64,000 bases of DNA, taken from contig JAKBCE010000015.1 in NCBI GenBank assembly GCA_021808195.1, forward strand, positions 1 to 64,000. Reading direction: 5' to 3'. The DNA is from Pseudomonadota bacterium (GTDB lineage Bacteria > Pseudomonadota > Gammaproteobacteria > Steroidobacterales > Steroidobacteraceae). Positions 1 through 8,285 of this stretch are shown piece after piece. Position 1 is the first letter of the stretch, and each line of letters starts with the position of its first letter. The translations under genes were made by a program, and so were the position numbers. The notes under the pieces were generated by a model. That model searched no databases and was not told the origin of the DNA. It saw nothing but the letters and a program-made list of their open reading frames with translations.

Positions 1-648
1 GAACGACGTAGAGAGAGGAAATCGGAAGAAGACGGCAGAGGCGGTATCGACCGCCCCGAGACTCAGGCGGTTGCCTCAAAAACGCGTGCCAACCCCAGAA
101 TCAGGCGGGTCCTGGCCACCGTTCACATCAGACTGAATTCGCCGTCCAAGTTTGACGATTTCGTGCGCAACGTAAGGGTGAATCCCACGCTACGGGTCCG
201 CGTGCAGCACGAGAAGGACGTCGTCGAAAGCGGACTCAGGCAGTTCAATCGGATATTGAAATTCGCCAGCTACTTTGTCGGCGCCATCATGGCGATCGGC
301 GCAGCACTGGGTGCCGTCAACTCGCTCTACGTCATTGTGGACGACCGGCGCAGGGAGCTCGCGACGCTGCGGGCGGTCGGATTCGGTTCTGGGCCGATTA
401 TGGTGGCGATGCTGTGTGAATCCGCTCTGCTGGCACTACCCGGTGCGTTGCTTGGAGGAGTCGCAGCGTGGTTGTTCTGCAATGGTCTCTCAGTGAGCCC
501 GTTCGGATACAGTTTTCAAATGGACGTGACTCCGGGCCTTGTCGGGGTTGGTGCGCTGTGGGCACTGGGCATGGGGTTGATTGGAGGCGTCATGCCTGCG
601 TTCCGGGCCAGCCGCGTTTCCGTTAGCACCGCATTCCGCGCGAGCTGA
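1..648 (+). CDS. FtsX-family ABC transporter permease, C-terminal part (cut by the window edge)
   Basis: The frame is open from base 1 to the stop at 648, so this is the 3' end of a longer gene. The product resembles the C-terminal half of MacB/FtsX-type permeases, inner-membrane subunits of ABC exporters. After a short periplasmic stretch come three hydrophobic segments at about residues 89-112, 132-159 and 178-199. The cytoplasmic REL-ATLRAVGFG loop between the first two is the family's coupling signature. The first 40 or so residues visible are very basic and do not look like the usual periplasmic domain, so damage upstream cannot be excluded. No partner ATPase is visible. Confidence 0.75.
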   Translation, partial: ERRRERKSEEDGRGGIDRPETQAVASKTRANPRIRRVLATVHIRLNSPSKFDDFVRNVRVNPTLRVRVQHEKDVVESGLRQFNRILKFASYFVGAIMAIGAALGAVNSLYVIVDDRRRELATLRAVGFGSGPIMVAMLCESALLALPGALLGGVAAWLFCNGLSVSPFGYSFQMDVTPGLVGVGALWALGMGLIGGVMPAFRASRVSVSTAFRAS

Positions 649-1414
649 TTGCAAGAGTCACCTCCTTACCCGAATGCACGGTGTCGAGGAAAATCCAGCG
701 GATCTACGAGCCGACCCGCTGAGTCATCCAGAGTGGACTCGGGAAAAGGCCTATGGCCGGGCCGGGCCGGGCCGACTGGCTGCACGCGGCTGCAAGTCAC
801 GGACATAAGTGTGAAAATACGTGGCCTAGGTTCTCCGACGGTGTCGTGCTCGTCCAGGCCGCGGTGAGCGGACAGGATCCGTCATTATCTAGGCCGATTT
901 CCCCCGCGGGGTGACCGTGGTCATTGCGGCAATGAATCAAGTGGATGAGTAGAACCTTCACAGTGAGACCTCATGGAGAGAGGTAAATCGGCTCATTTGC
1001 ATGCGCTCGTGCGTTACGATCTGGCTCCGGACACCTCCAGTGAATCCGCGGAGGAAATGCTGAGGTCGCTTCGAGCAGCGTTGCCCCTAATTCGGAACAA
1101 GGCGGTCCTGCGGACGTTTGATGCTCGTATCAGCCCGGCAGGTCCCACCGTCGGCGATGAGAAGAGAACCCGAGCGAATTCGTTCGGTGCCGTGGGGCCG
1201 AAGATCGTTGCTAAAGCGATCGTCGTACGCAGGTGCGATCCGTTGGGTTAACGAGCACTGCCAGTCGCCACGGACTTCAATCTCAGAGCATCAGACTGTG
1301 CCGCTCAATCGACTGCAGACGTTAACTAGACAACCATCTCCCCGGTCAGGAAGATTGTCTACACCATCTGGCCAGTGACCGCTTTGCGGAAGGCAAAATG
1401 AAGTACGAACTTCC
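649..1414. other. Stretch without a convincing gene
   Basis: About 770 bases between the permease tail and the left direct repeat. Only short open frames occur. The longest, 973-1251 on the plus strand (92 codons), has no recognisable domain and no clear ribosome binding site. The stretch reads like decayed flank of a mobile region; no RNA gene was recognised in it. Confidence 0.5.
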
Positions 1415-1708
1415 GCTCCTGGCCGACTGCGGAAGTTCGCGTTCAGTGACGAGTGATCGGTTGATCACGAATTGAGCCATTTGACTCGATGTCTCTGATT
1501 CGCACTTGGAGATAGAGAGGGGGGCCAAGTGCGAAGCTACGTGCGAATGCCGGGGCAACGAGGGGCAAGCAATGGCAATTACCCCGGGCGGGCTCGCCGC
1601 GCAGTTCCCATGAAATTTCCCAAGCGATCAGATATTTGCCGTCGCTGCTGTTGCCGCAGCTTGCCTGGCGTCGCGTGGGAATGGAGCGGGTGATGGGAAT
1701 CGAACCCA
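1415..1708. repeat. Left copy of ~294 bp direct repeat (attachment-site-like)
   Basis: Aligns with 9696-9990 at about 93% identity by eye (about 21 differences including one single-base indel). It starts at the shared GCTCCTGGCCGACTGCGG and ends at the tRNA T-arm sequence. Similarity stops abruptly on both sides. Confidence 0.85.
1682..1708 (-). other. 3' fragment of tRNA-Gly (attachment core remnant)
   Basis: These 27 bases are identical to 9964-9990: on the minus strand the encoded CCA, discriminator base, 3' acceptor strand and most of the T arm of tRNA-Gly(CCC). The anticodon and 5' half do not follow, so this is a remnant rather than a tRNA. The sequence CAGCAGCTTGG recurs 20 bases further on (1728-1738) and may be a displaced piece of the anticodon arm, or chance. 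Confidence 0.75.
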
Positions 1709-1848
1709 TGGGCGATTCGGGACAAATCAGCAGCTTGGCTCTATTCAGACAGGCAAGTGCGATTCAAGTGCGAGATTTCAGGGTACGTGGGGCTCTGCGA
1801 GGCAACGTACGGCAATTGACGGAACGAAATGTCTCGGTCCTGTGGTTG

Positions 1849-3150
1849 CTAGGGACCGAGGAGGGCTGCAGGGACGACCGCGACACCATCCTGCCGCCGG
1901 TACGCGCGCTTGCCGGTCGTGATGACCACCATGTCCGTCAGGGTGCTGCCGATCTGCTCACGGAGCCACAGAAGATGGTTCACGTCCTCGTCCGTCACCT
2001 CTGCGCTCGTCTTGACTTCAAGTGCAAGCACGCGGTGGTCGCCTGTTTCGACGATGAGGTCGATCTCGCGCCGGCCATCGTAGGTGCGGCAGTGGTACAC
2101 GCGGGCTTCCGCGGCCTGCGCATAGACGCGCACGGACTGAGTGACGAGCGCCTCGAACAACTGCCCGAGAAGCGTGCCATCCCGCGGCCGAGCGGCCGTG
2201 GGCGCGATCGTCACGAGCTTGGCACCTGCGGCGATCCCGCCGAGCAATGCCCCCGTATCCACGCCCAGCAGTCGTGCAGCGAGCGCGGGATCGACCAAGT
2301 GGTGCTTTGGGGCCTGCGTGAGCCGCCTCAGGTGGTTCTTCGTCGGCATCCAGCCGGGAACTTGATCGAGGATCCACAGCTGCTCGAGTACATTGCGGTA
2401 GGCGATGACCGTCGTTTTCGCCGGAGCCTCTTCAGCCCCCGTTGCGGCGGCATTGCGAATCTTCTCGAGCGAGGTGGCGGTGGCTGTCGCCGCCGCGAAT
2501 GCCGCCATCCAGCGGCGGAGGGTCTGTGGTCGCCGGACCGCGTACCCTTGTTCCTCGAAATCCCGATCGACGATTCGCTCGAGGTAGCCGTCGAGCTGGG
2601 CGCGCAGCGCCCGGCCTGACAGTCTTCGGATGCCCGGGAATCCTGAGGCGACGATTTCGTGGGTGTAGTCGGCGAGGCCGAGGCTAGTGTGACCCTCTGC
2701 TTTCGCCTGCGCGCCGCGAAGCAGGTCGCTGAGACTGACGGTTGGCTCACCCAGGCCACGCTCGGCCAGACTGAGCGGGCGCATGCGGACTCTCACGATT
2801 CGGCCCGCCCCCGAATGGTTCGGTGGCTTTGTGGGCGTTGCTGATCCTGCAAGGACGAAACGGCCCGGGGTCGGGTCTCGATCGACTGCCGCGCGCACGG
2901 CGTCCCAAATCGCCGGCACATGCTGCCACTCATCCAGCAAGATCGGCGGCGAATCTGTGAGCAACACCGTCGGGTCCGCAGTCGCGATGGACCTGATCTC
3001 AGGTACATCAAGGCGATGCACGGTGGCCGCGCGGCGTTCGGCCGTCGCAGTCTTGCCCACCGCTTTGGGGCCCTCAATTGCGATGGCGGCGAGCCCTGGG
3101 AGAAGCTCGTCGAGTTCGTGATCGACGATCCGCTGCGTGTAATCGCTCAT
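1849..3150 (-). CDS. AAA-type ATPase with DUF4143 C-terminal domain
   Basis: An ATP-binding protein of the widespread AAA/DUF4143 family, whose cellular role is largely unsettled; members are common in islands beside toxin-antitoxin genes. With this start it has 433 residues. The Walker A motif GPKAVGKT lies near residue 28 and a Walker B-like ILLDEWQ near 90. The C-terminus carries EIDLIVE followed by LALEVKTS, the pattern of a PD-(D/E)xK nuclease-like fold. An upstream ATG at 3204 would add 18 basic residues; the inner ATG was preferred because family members normally begin just before the DYTQRIVD-like helix, but neither start has a clear ribosome binding site. Confidence 0.8.
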   Translation of the reverse strand: MSDYTQRIVDHELDELLPGLAAIAIEGPKAVGKTATAERRAATVHRLDVPEIRSIATADPTVLLTDSPPILLDEWQHVPAIWDAVRAAVDRDPTPGRFVLAGSATPTKPPNHSGAGRIVRVRMRPLSLAERGLGEPTVSLSDLLRGAQAKAEGHTSLGLADYTHEIVASGFPGIRRLSGRALRAQLDGYLERIVDRDFEEQGYAVRRPQTLRRWMAAFAAATATATSLEKIRNAAATGAEEAPAKTTVIAYRNVLEQLWILDQVPGWMPTKNHLRRLTQAPKHHLVDPALAARLLGVDTGALLGGIAAGAKLVTIAPTAARPRDGTLLGQLFEALVTQSVRVYAQAAEARVYHCRTYDGRREIDLIVETGDHRVLALEVKTSAEVTDEDVNHLLWLREQIGSTLTDMVVITTGKRAYRRQDGVAVVPAALLGP

Positions 3151-3740
3151 GGGTGATTGATGGCTCGGATCCGGCCGTCGCCTTCGTGCTTCACCATCAA
3201 CCATACCATACAGCCGTTTTATATACTACCGTTTAACCACACTATGCAATACCATATTTCGATTCTCTACGATACCGTTTAGCCAAAGAGAGATGGCGAC
3301 CCGTACCGTCCTACCATGATCCCTGGGATGATCGATGGCCGTCGGGCAGTGGGGGGCTTCGTCTGGTACTACGTTGAGCATTCCGTAGCCTGCATGGATT
3401 GGGAGGACGGCGGCCAGCCTGAAGGGTCATCGTGAAGATCGCGGTTCGCCGAACAAGTTACACCAATTCCTCCACTTCGACTTCGGCTCTAACGACGTCG
3501 ACGCACCCGCGGATCGCGCCCGAGATGGCGCCCTTCGCTCCGTTGCGGTAGTTCCCAGGAATCCCATGCATGACAGGGAAGTCTCAGATCAACCCCAAAG
3601 GGACATTCACTGACCCTTCGTCCAGAAGTACAACGATGGCCAGAGCGGACATCCGTCTGTCCGCGCTGGCCTAGGATGCAGCGGATTTGCGCCGATACGC
3701 CTCATGCCTTACAATGTAATCGTACGTAAGGAGTCCGCAC
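3151..3740. promoter_or_regulatory. Non-coding region with AT-rich repeated motif upstream of the ATPase gene
   Basis: Between 3200 and 3290 the base composition drops sharply in GC and the motif TACCGTTTARCC appears twice (3227-3238 and 3273-3284, the first TACCGTTTAACC, the second TACCGTTTAGCC), 46 bases apart, with related ATACCATA strings at 3203 and 3249. This is the likely promoter/operator zone for the minus-strand ATPase gene. The remainder, 3300-3700, has no convincing gene; the antitoxin promoter probably lies just before 3741. Confidence 0.35.
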
Positions 3741-3971
3741 ATGTCCGAAGCCACTATCACCAGCAAGGGACAGGTCACGATTCCTGCTGATATCCGAAGA
3801 GCCATGGGACTCTCAGCGGGTGAGCGTGTGGTCTTCACGCAGCTTGACGACGGCACGATCGTGTTCCGAGCGAAGCGGCGCTCCATCCTGGAACTCAGGG
3901 GGTTGCTGAAGCCTGCACGAGCGGGGAAACATCCCGTCTCGGTCCGGGACATGAACATTGGTCGCCGCTGA
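3741..3971 (+). CDS. vapB: AbrB/MazE-family antitoxin
   Basis: A 76-residue protein with an N-terminal swapped-hairpin AbrB DNA-binding domain: ATITSKGQVTIPADIRRAMGL is the standard opening, followed by a VVFTQLDDGTIVFRAK strand pair. The C-terminal 30 residues are basic and disordered-looking, as expected for the toxin-binding tail. It ends 3 bases before the PIN-domain toxin gene, the normal antitoxin-first order. In this class the antitoxin, alone or with toxin, usually represses its own promoter. The start fits an AAGGAG about 9 bases upstream. Confidence 0.9.
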   Translation: MSEATITSKGQVTIPADIRRAMGLSAGERVVFTQLDDGTIVFRAKRRSILELRGLLKPARAGKHPVSVRDMNIGRR

Positions 3972-3974
3972 CCA

Positions 3975-4373
3975 ATGGCCGGCCTCGACACAAACGTGCT
4001 CGTCCGGTGGATCGTGGACGACGATCCGCGACAAGCGGTGCGAGTGCAGCGTTTGTTCGAGGATGCGCATGGGCAAGGGGCGCCGCTGTTCGTTCCCAGC
4101 ACCGTTATGCTCGAGCTCGAATGGGTGCTGCGCTCGCGCTACAAATTCGACAAGTCCACCGTTCTAGGCGCGTTCAACGCGTTGCTCGAAACTCAGGAAC
4201 TCGAGTTCCAGGATGAGCCCGCATTGGAACGAGCACTTGCATTCTATCGACAGAACTCGGTCGACTTTGCTGATTGTCTACATGCTGGGCAGTGCGGTTC
4301 GGCTGGCCGCGTTCCGATGATCACTTTCGACGAAGCGGCAGCTCGGCTACCGAGCGTCGAACTCCTAAAATAG
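3975..4373 (+). CDS. vapC: PIN-domain ribonuclease toxin (VapC-like)
   Basis: A 132-residue single-domain PIN protein, normal length for VapC toxins, which cleave RNA (often tRNA or rRNA) in a metal-dependent way. The acidic catalytic positions are present: Asp in GLDTNVLVRW near residue 4, Glu in MLELEWVLRS near 45, and Asp in VDFADCLHA near 96-99. It follows the AbrB-type antitoxin by 3 bases and is presumably co-transcribed and held inactive by it. It may stabilise the surrounding island. No sign of truncation. Confidence 0.9.
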   Translation: MAGLDTNVLVRWIVDDDPRQAVRVQRLFEDAHGQGAPLFVPSTVMLELEWVLRSRYKFDKSTVLGAFNALLETQELEFQDEPALERALAFYRQNSVDFADCLHAGQCGSAGRVPMITFDEAAARLPSVELLK

Positions 4374-4572
4374 TCACCTCGCGGCTCATTCGGCAGCCCA
4401 CTGGATTCTCGCTCACCGTGGCGTCCGCTTTGTGGACCGTACAAGGCACAGACCAATGTCGGGAGTTGGCCGAACCCGGTCCGGCGCTCCGTGCCGAGGC
4501 GAACTTAAGACAACCGAAAGCGCGAGCGCATCAATTTTGCTTCGCTTCCACATGTCTTCGAACGGGTGATTT

Positions 4573-4605
4573 CGACCCCTATGCACAGGACGCAACTATG
4601 CAAAG
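4573..4605 (+). repeat. RIT terminal inverted repeat, left
   Basis: Begins CGACCCCTATGCACAGG and ends CTATGCAAAG. Its reverse complement occurs at 8073-8105 with a single difference (C at 4591 against T). The closing decamer CTATGCAAAG (4596-4605) is followed 44 bases further in by the related CTTTCCATAG at 4650-4659, so the left end holds a split pair of recombinase-site-like half sites. Confidence 0.9.
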
Positions 4606-4659
4606 GAGCGGGACCCGAGCCCTGCGGAGGACTCGGGGGCCGGCTCGAACTTTCCATAG

Positions 4660-5673
4660 TTATAGCCGCTGCAAGAAGCTGAGCAGCGCGTCCGGTGGAT
4701 GATATCGACGCAAGCGAGTCCGGGGCTCATCGAGTCGAGCAAGTGCCCTCTGCTTCATGGCCAGGTCGGCCTCGACGTAGCGGTGAGTGGTGTTCGGGCT
4801 TTCGTGCCCGAGCCACAAGGCGATGACGTTGAAGGCGACTCCTGACTGCAGTAGGTGCATCGCCGTGGTGTGCCGGATCGTGTGCGGAGAGATACGCTTC
4901 TTGAGGAGCCCGGGTTGCTGCACTGCTGCGCGCGCCACGGCGATCTCCAGGCGCTGCTGAGCATTGACGCGCGTCATTGCGTGCCCGCTTCGGTTCGGCA
5001 ACAGCGGATGCTCGCCGCGGAGCGAGGGGCTCGCTCGCAGCCAGCCGCGCAACTCAGTGACGGTCGTTTTCCAGAGCGGCACTGCGCGCTGCTTGCGGCC
5101 TTTGCCGTGCAAGTGCACGCATGCCGCCCCATCGAGGACGACATCCGCTACACGAACGCCGATGATCTCCGAGACGCGTGCCCCGGTGTTATAGAGCATT
5201 GCAAGCAGAAGATGATCGCGCCGCGAGGTCCAGCTCTTGCCCGGTTGCCCGAGGACGGCGAGCATCTCTTCTCGGGTGAGGAAGTCGAGCATCGGGCGCT
5301 CGAAGCGCTTCATTGGCACGCTCAGGGCACGTTCGACGACGTGGAGCGATAAGACATCGCGCCGGCCCGCGAACTTCAAGAACGCGCGCAGCGCCGTGAG
5401 CCGCAGGTTGCGGCTGTGTATGGAGTTATGGCGCTGCTTCTCGAGGTGGTCGAGGAAGGCGAGGATCAGATCCGGCTCGATGTCCGCCAAACGCATTGCG
5501 GTGGGTGCTCTGCCAAGTTGTCGCTCAGCGAAGCCGAGGAAAAGCATCAGCCCATCGCGATAGCAGGCCACGGTGCGAGGACTGACGGCACGCTGGGTCA
5601 CGAGGTACTCGGTGAAGAACGATTGCACGAGCGCCGAGAACGAGGGGGATTGGGGGGTGTTCGGTTCACGCAT
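4660..5673 (-). CDS. ritC: Tyrosine recombinase, third gene of RIT trio
   Basis: A 337-residue phage-integrase-family recombinase. The N-terminal SAM-like core-binding domain covers about residues 12-105. The catalytic domain has the expected residues: Arg in NTGARVSEI, His and Arg in SPHTIRHTTAMHLL, His in WLGHESPNTTHRY, and the nucleophile Tyr in THRYVEADL. Its start overlaps the end of the second recombinase gene by 8 bases, implying translational coupling. The stop lies only about 55 bases inside the left terminal repeat. In RIT elements all three recombinases are thought to act together. Confidence 0.9.
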   Translation of the reverse strand: MREPNTPQSPSFSALVQSFFTEYLVTQRAVSPRTVACYRDGLMLFLGFAERQLGRAPTAMRLADIEPDLILAFLDHLEKQRHNSIHSRNLRLTALRAFLKFAGRRDVLSLHVVERALSVPMKRFERPMLDFLTREEMLAVLGQPGKSWTSRRDHLLLAMLYNTGARVSEIIGVRVADVVLDGAACVHLHGKGRKQRAVPLWKTTVTELRGWLRASPSLRGEHPLLPNRSGHAMTRVNAQQRLEIAVARAAVQQPGLLKKRISPHTIRHTTAMHLLQSGVAFNVIALWLGHESPNTTHRYVEADLAMKQRALARLDEPRTRLRRYHPPDALLSFLQRL

Positions 5674-6634
5674 GGCGCGCTCCCGCCGAGCCCATCTTCG
5701 ACTCGAACTTCTTTGCGGCGAGTGCCATCAGTTCCGGTACGGCGGTGAGATACCAGTAGGTATTGGTCACCATGGCATGACCGACGTACGTCGAGAGCGA
5801 CAGCATCGCCTGATCGATGTCGATGCCGTTGCTGTGCCAAGCGAGGATCCGGTGCACGACGAAGGCGTGGCGCAGGTCGTGCACGCGCGGGGCGTGGTGG
5901 GCGCCGCGGTTGCGCCAGCCGAGCTGAGTTCGCAAGCTGGCGAACACCCGATCGACTTGCCGCGCGCTCAACTGCTCGCCGCGTCGCCGGCCTCGAGAGC
6001 CTACAAAGAAGGGACTATCCTCAGCGGGCGTGACCCAGCGGTCGCGCAACCGGCGGTACCGTCGCAGAGGCTCGACCGCACTCAAGTGCAGTGGCACGTG
6101 GCGCGACTTCGCGAACTTGGTGCGGTGAACCGTCAAGATGCCGGCCTTCAGATCGACATCGGCGTTGTGTAGGCGCACGGCCTCAGATACTCGAAGGCCG
6201 GTGGATGCGATCAGTGCGAACAGCGTCGAGTAAGTCGACCCGCGTAACTCGGGACGGAGTCGTCCCGCGGCTCTGACGAGCTCGGCGATCTCCTGCTCGC
6301 TGAAGACGTGCGGAGCCACGCGCTCGCCGACGGGACCAAAGACGGTATCGTCCGGCACTTCGGTGTGCGGCTCAAACTGCTGCAACCAGCGCGTGAAGGG
6401 CCGCAGGATCTTCAGGCGCCGTGCCCAGGTGCGTGGATCGGTGCTGTGGCCGCGGTCGCGCCGCGCCCACTCCGCCATCAGCTCCAAGGTCACCGGCCGG
6501 CACGGCTTGAGCCGATCGACGTAGCGAGTGAAGCTGCGCAGAGCATGGCCCATGCTGCGCAGCTGAAAGCCTAGACGCCGGCGTTCATGCAGGTACCGTT
6601 GAGCGTGTTGGCTCAGGGTGATGCGGCGGCTCAT
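5666..6634 (-). CDS. ritB: Tyrosine recombinase, second gene of RIT trio
   Basis: A 322-residue integrase-family protein. Catalytic residues are visible as STGLRVSEAVRL (Arg), VHDLRHAFVVHRIL (His, Arg), YVGHAMVTNTYWYL (His and the nucleophile region). It overlaps the first recombinase by 4 bases (6631-6634) and the third by 8 bases, so the trio is one translation-coupled unit read from about 7944 leftwards. The length and order (long, short, medium) match other RIT trios. No domain other than the recombinase core is seen. Confidence 0.9.
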   Translation of the reverse strand: MSRRITLSQHAQRYLHERRRLGFQLRSMGHALRSFTRYVDRLKPCRPVTLELMAEWARRDRGHSTDPRTWARRLKILRPFTRWLQQFEPHTEVPDDTVFGPVGERVAPHVFSEQEIAELVRAAGRLRPELRGSTYSTLFALIASTGLRVSEAVRLHNADVDLKAGILTVHRTKFAKSRHVPLHLSAVEPLRRYRRLRDRWVTPAEDSPFFVGSRGRRRGEQLSARQVDRVFASLRTQLGWRNRGAHHAPRVHDLRHAFVVHRILAWHSNGIDIDQAMLSLSTYVGHAMVTNTYWYLTAVPELMALAAKKFESKMGSAGARHA

Positions 6635-7944
6635 GGCACACGCTCCGGCCAGGGCAGCGCGACCTCAGGAGGCGTCCGCGGCGCTTCGGCAGGCAGTGAC
6701 GATGGCCACGGCAGTGCCACGGCGCCCAAGCCACGGCTGTCGAGCTTGGCGTAGGTGAGCGTTGTGTTGAGCGAGCGATGACGCAACACGTCGGCGACCT
6801 CTTTGAGAGAACTGCCGCCATCGAGTAACCGCCGGGCGATCGTGTGTCGCAGCAAGTGTGATCGGGTATAGGGGAGCCCGGCGCGCTGGTACGCCTGGCG
6901 GATCGTCTTGCGTACCAGATCCGCTCCGACCAGCTGCTCACGAGGGGCGATACGCCGGACAAAGATGGCGCGATGGGTAGCCTTAGGCCGCTCGTATTGT
7001 AAGTAGGCCGCGATGGCTCGTCCCGTAGCCTCCGGCAAGGGCAAAATCTGCTCGCGGCGACTCTTCGTCTTGCGCAACGTCACCGTGCCCGCGCGCCAAT
7101 CGATATCATCCAGGCCCAAGGCGGCGATCTCACCGCTACGTAGCCCGAGATCGACCGCACAGCGCACGATCGCGGCACTGCGCCGCATCGAGGGGCTCGG
7201 CCACTCGAGCGAGGTGAGCAACCGCTCGATCTCGTCGTCCGCGAGCGTCTTGGGGAGAGAGGCGTGCTGCCAGTTGGCCGGATAAGACAGCACGCTCAGC
7301 AGTCCACCGACCGGATCACCGCTCGCCGCGCGGAAGCGGAAATAGCCCCGCAGCGCCGCCACCACCGCGCCCGAACTGGCGGGACTCTGGTACCGCTCAG
7401 TCATCCGCACGAAGAAGCGCCGCACCTCCTCGGGCCTGATCGCGGCGATGGCCACGGGTCGAGCGTGAAAGCGTTGCCACAGGAACTCCCGGACGATGCG
7501 CAGCATCGACTGCCGAGTCTTCGGCGCAAGGCCGCGCACCTGATCCATGTGCTCGTCGAAGCGGCGTAGCTCCTCGTCTACCGGAGTCGTCTTCGGCGTG
7601 CTCGGTGCGGCCAATCCGAGGGTGCGCAGCACCAGCAATAGATGGCCGAGTGCGGCGCCTGCATCACCCCGATCGCTGCGGGTAGGCCAGCCACAATCGC
7701 AGCGCGAGAGATGTGTGTCGCGGAACCGCTCGACGAGCCCCTCGTCGGTCTGATCCAACCCCAATCTCGAGCGCTCGCTCCAGTGGCAAAAGTGGGCCGC
7801 ACAGTCGAGATAGCCATGGATGGTGCCCCGCGCGTGACCGCGCTCGGTCAGATAGCGCTGCAGTGCCTCGAGGTGCACGCGTTGCCGGATATGCTCCTCA
7901 AGCGGGCGGTTGCAGATGCGGTCAATCTTGGACTTGGAGGCCAT
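6631..7944 (-). CDS. ritA: Tyrosine recombinase, first gene of RIT trio
   Basis: A 437-residue recombinase, the longest of the three, with an N-terminal extension that carries a Cys-x-Cys (SRCDCGWP, near residue 81), a core-binding domain around 125-225, and a catalytic domain: Arg in LGLRSGEIAAL, His-x-x-Arg in SHLLRHTIAR, His in VLRHRSLNTT and Tyr in TLTYAKLD. The C-terminus after the catalytic Tyr holds the tetrapeptide-like ALPWP twice, about 22 residues apart, a tail not needed for the fold and perhaps used for contacts with its partners. The promoter must lie in 7945-8072. Confidence 0.9.
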   Translation of the reverse strand: MASKSKIDRICNRPLEEHIRQRVHLEALQRYLTERGHARGTIHGYLDCAAHFCHWSERSRLGLDQTDEGLVERFRDTHLSRCDCGWPTRSDRGDAGAALGHLLLVLRTLGLAAPSTPKTTPVDEELRRFDEHMDQVRGLAPKTRQSMLRIVREFLWQRFHARPVAIAAIRPEEVRRFFVRMTERYQSPASSGAVVAALRGYFRFRAASGDPVGGLLSVLSYPANWQHASLPKTLADDEIERLLTSLEWPSPSMRRSAAIVRCAVDLGLRSGEIAALGLDDIDWRAGTVTLRKTKSRREQILPLPEATGRAIAAYLQYERPKATHRAIFVRRIAPREQLVGADLVRKTIRQAYQRAGLPYTRSHLLRHTIARRLLDGGSSLKEVADVLRHRSLNTTLTYAKLDSRGLGAVALPWPSSLPAEAPRTPPEVALPWPERVP

Positions 7945-8072
7945 TGCCGTCTCCCTGAAGTGGTTGAACAGGGAGACTCGACCGCAACCGAGAAACTATG
8001 TCCAGTTCAGCCCGACCCTATGGCTCCCAGACGGCTGGGAAATGCCCAGATCAGTGCTGCCCCGAAATCCAG

Positions 8073-8105
8073 CTTTGCATAGTTGCATCCTGTGCATAGG
8101 GGTCG
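8073..8105 (-). repeat. RIT terminal inverted repeat, right
   Basis: Reverse complement of 4573-4605 with one mismatch. It reads CTTTGCATAGTTGCATCC at its inner side and ends AGGGGTCG. It overlaps by 5 bases with the palindrome at 8101-8130. Confidence 0.9.
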
Positions 8106-8130
8106 CTATGCAAAGCTTTCCATAGCGACC
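8101..8130. repeat. 30 bp near-perfect palindrome abutting the RIT right end
   Basis: GGTCGCTATGCAAAG is followed directly by CTTTCCATAGCGACC; the two halves are complementary at 14 of 15 positions. The inner decamers CTATGCAAAG and CTTTCCATAG are the ones seen in and near the left terminal repeat, so this resembles a tyrosine recombinase core site. It could be the true right boundary of the element or a pre-existing target. Confidence 0.8.
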
Positions 8131-8229
8131 CATACCCGTCATTCAGAATCGCCGGAGCGGACATTCGAATGCGCGGACCACGATACTCAGTCCAGCGGCC
8201 CTCCCAGCTCATCGCGCCACCATGACATC

Positions 8230-8253
8230 TTGACCCTCACGCAACGTCACAGT
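8230..8253 (+). promoter_or_regulatory. MerR-type promoter/operator candidate for the VOC-merR operon
   Basis: A TTGACC -35 hexamer leads into the half site CCCTCACG and a degraded inverted half ACGTCACAGT, followed by a -10-like position (CATCGT) after a long 19 base spacer. Overlong spacers with a dyad between -35 and -10 are characteristic of MerR-family control. It lies about 30 bases before the VOC gene whose partner gene encodes a TipAS-type MerR protein. Weak -10 is the main doubt. Confidence 0.5.
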
Positions 8254-8285
8254 CCATCGTCGGCTCCATCGAACAGGAGGATGGC

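Larger units (their letters stand above)
4573..8105 (-). mobile_element. RIT element (recombinases in trio), apparently complete
   Basis: Three consecutive overlapping tyrosine recombinase genes on the minus strand (7944 to 4660) are enclosed by 33 bp terminal inverted repeats matching at 32 of 33 positions. This is the definition of RIT elements, about 3.5 kb units found scattered in proteobacterial genomes whose transposition mechanism is poorly understood. All three recombinases are full length with their catalytic residues, so the copy may be active. There is no cargo. A target duplication is not obvious. The outer right side carries a further palindrome made of the same 10 bp motif found inside the repeats. 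Confidence 0.9.

Noticed and set aside
973..1251. 92-codon plus-strand frame
   Set aside because: No recognisable family, no Shine-Dalgarno, in a decayed-looking stretch; not enough to call a gene.
1636..2619. 327-codon plus-strand frame across the left repeat
   Set aside because: It runs through the tRNA fragment and antisense to the DUF4143 ATPase; biased composition.
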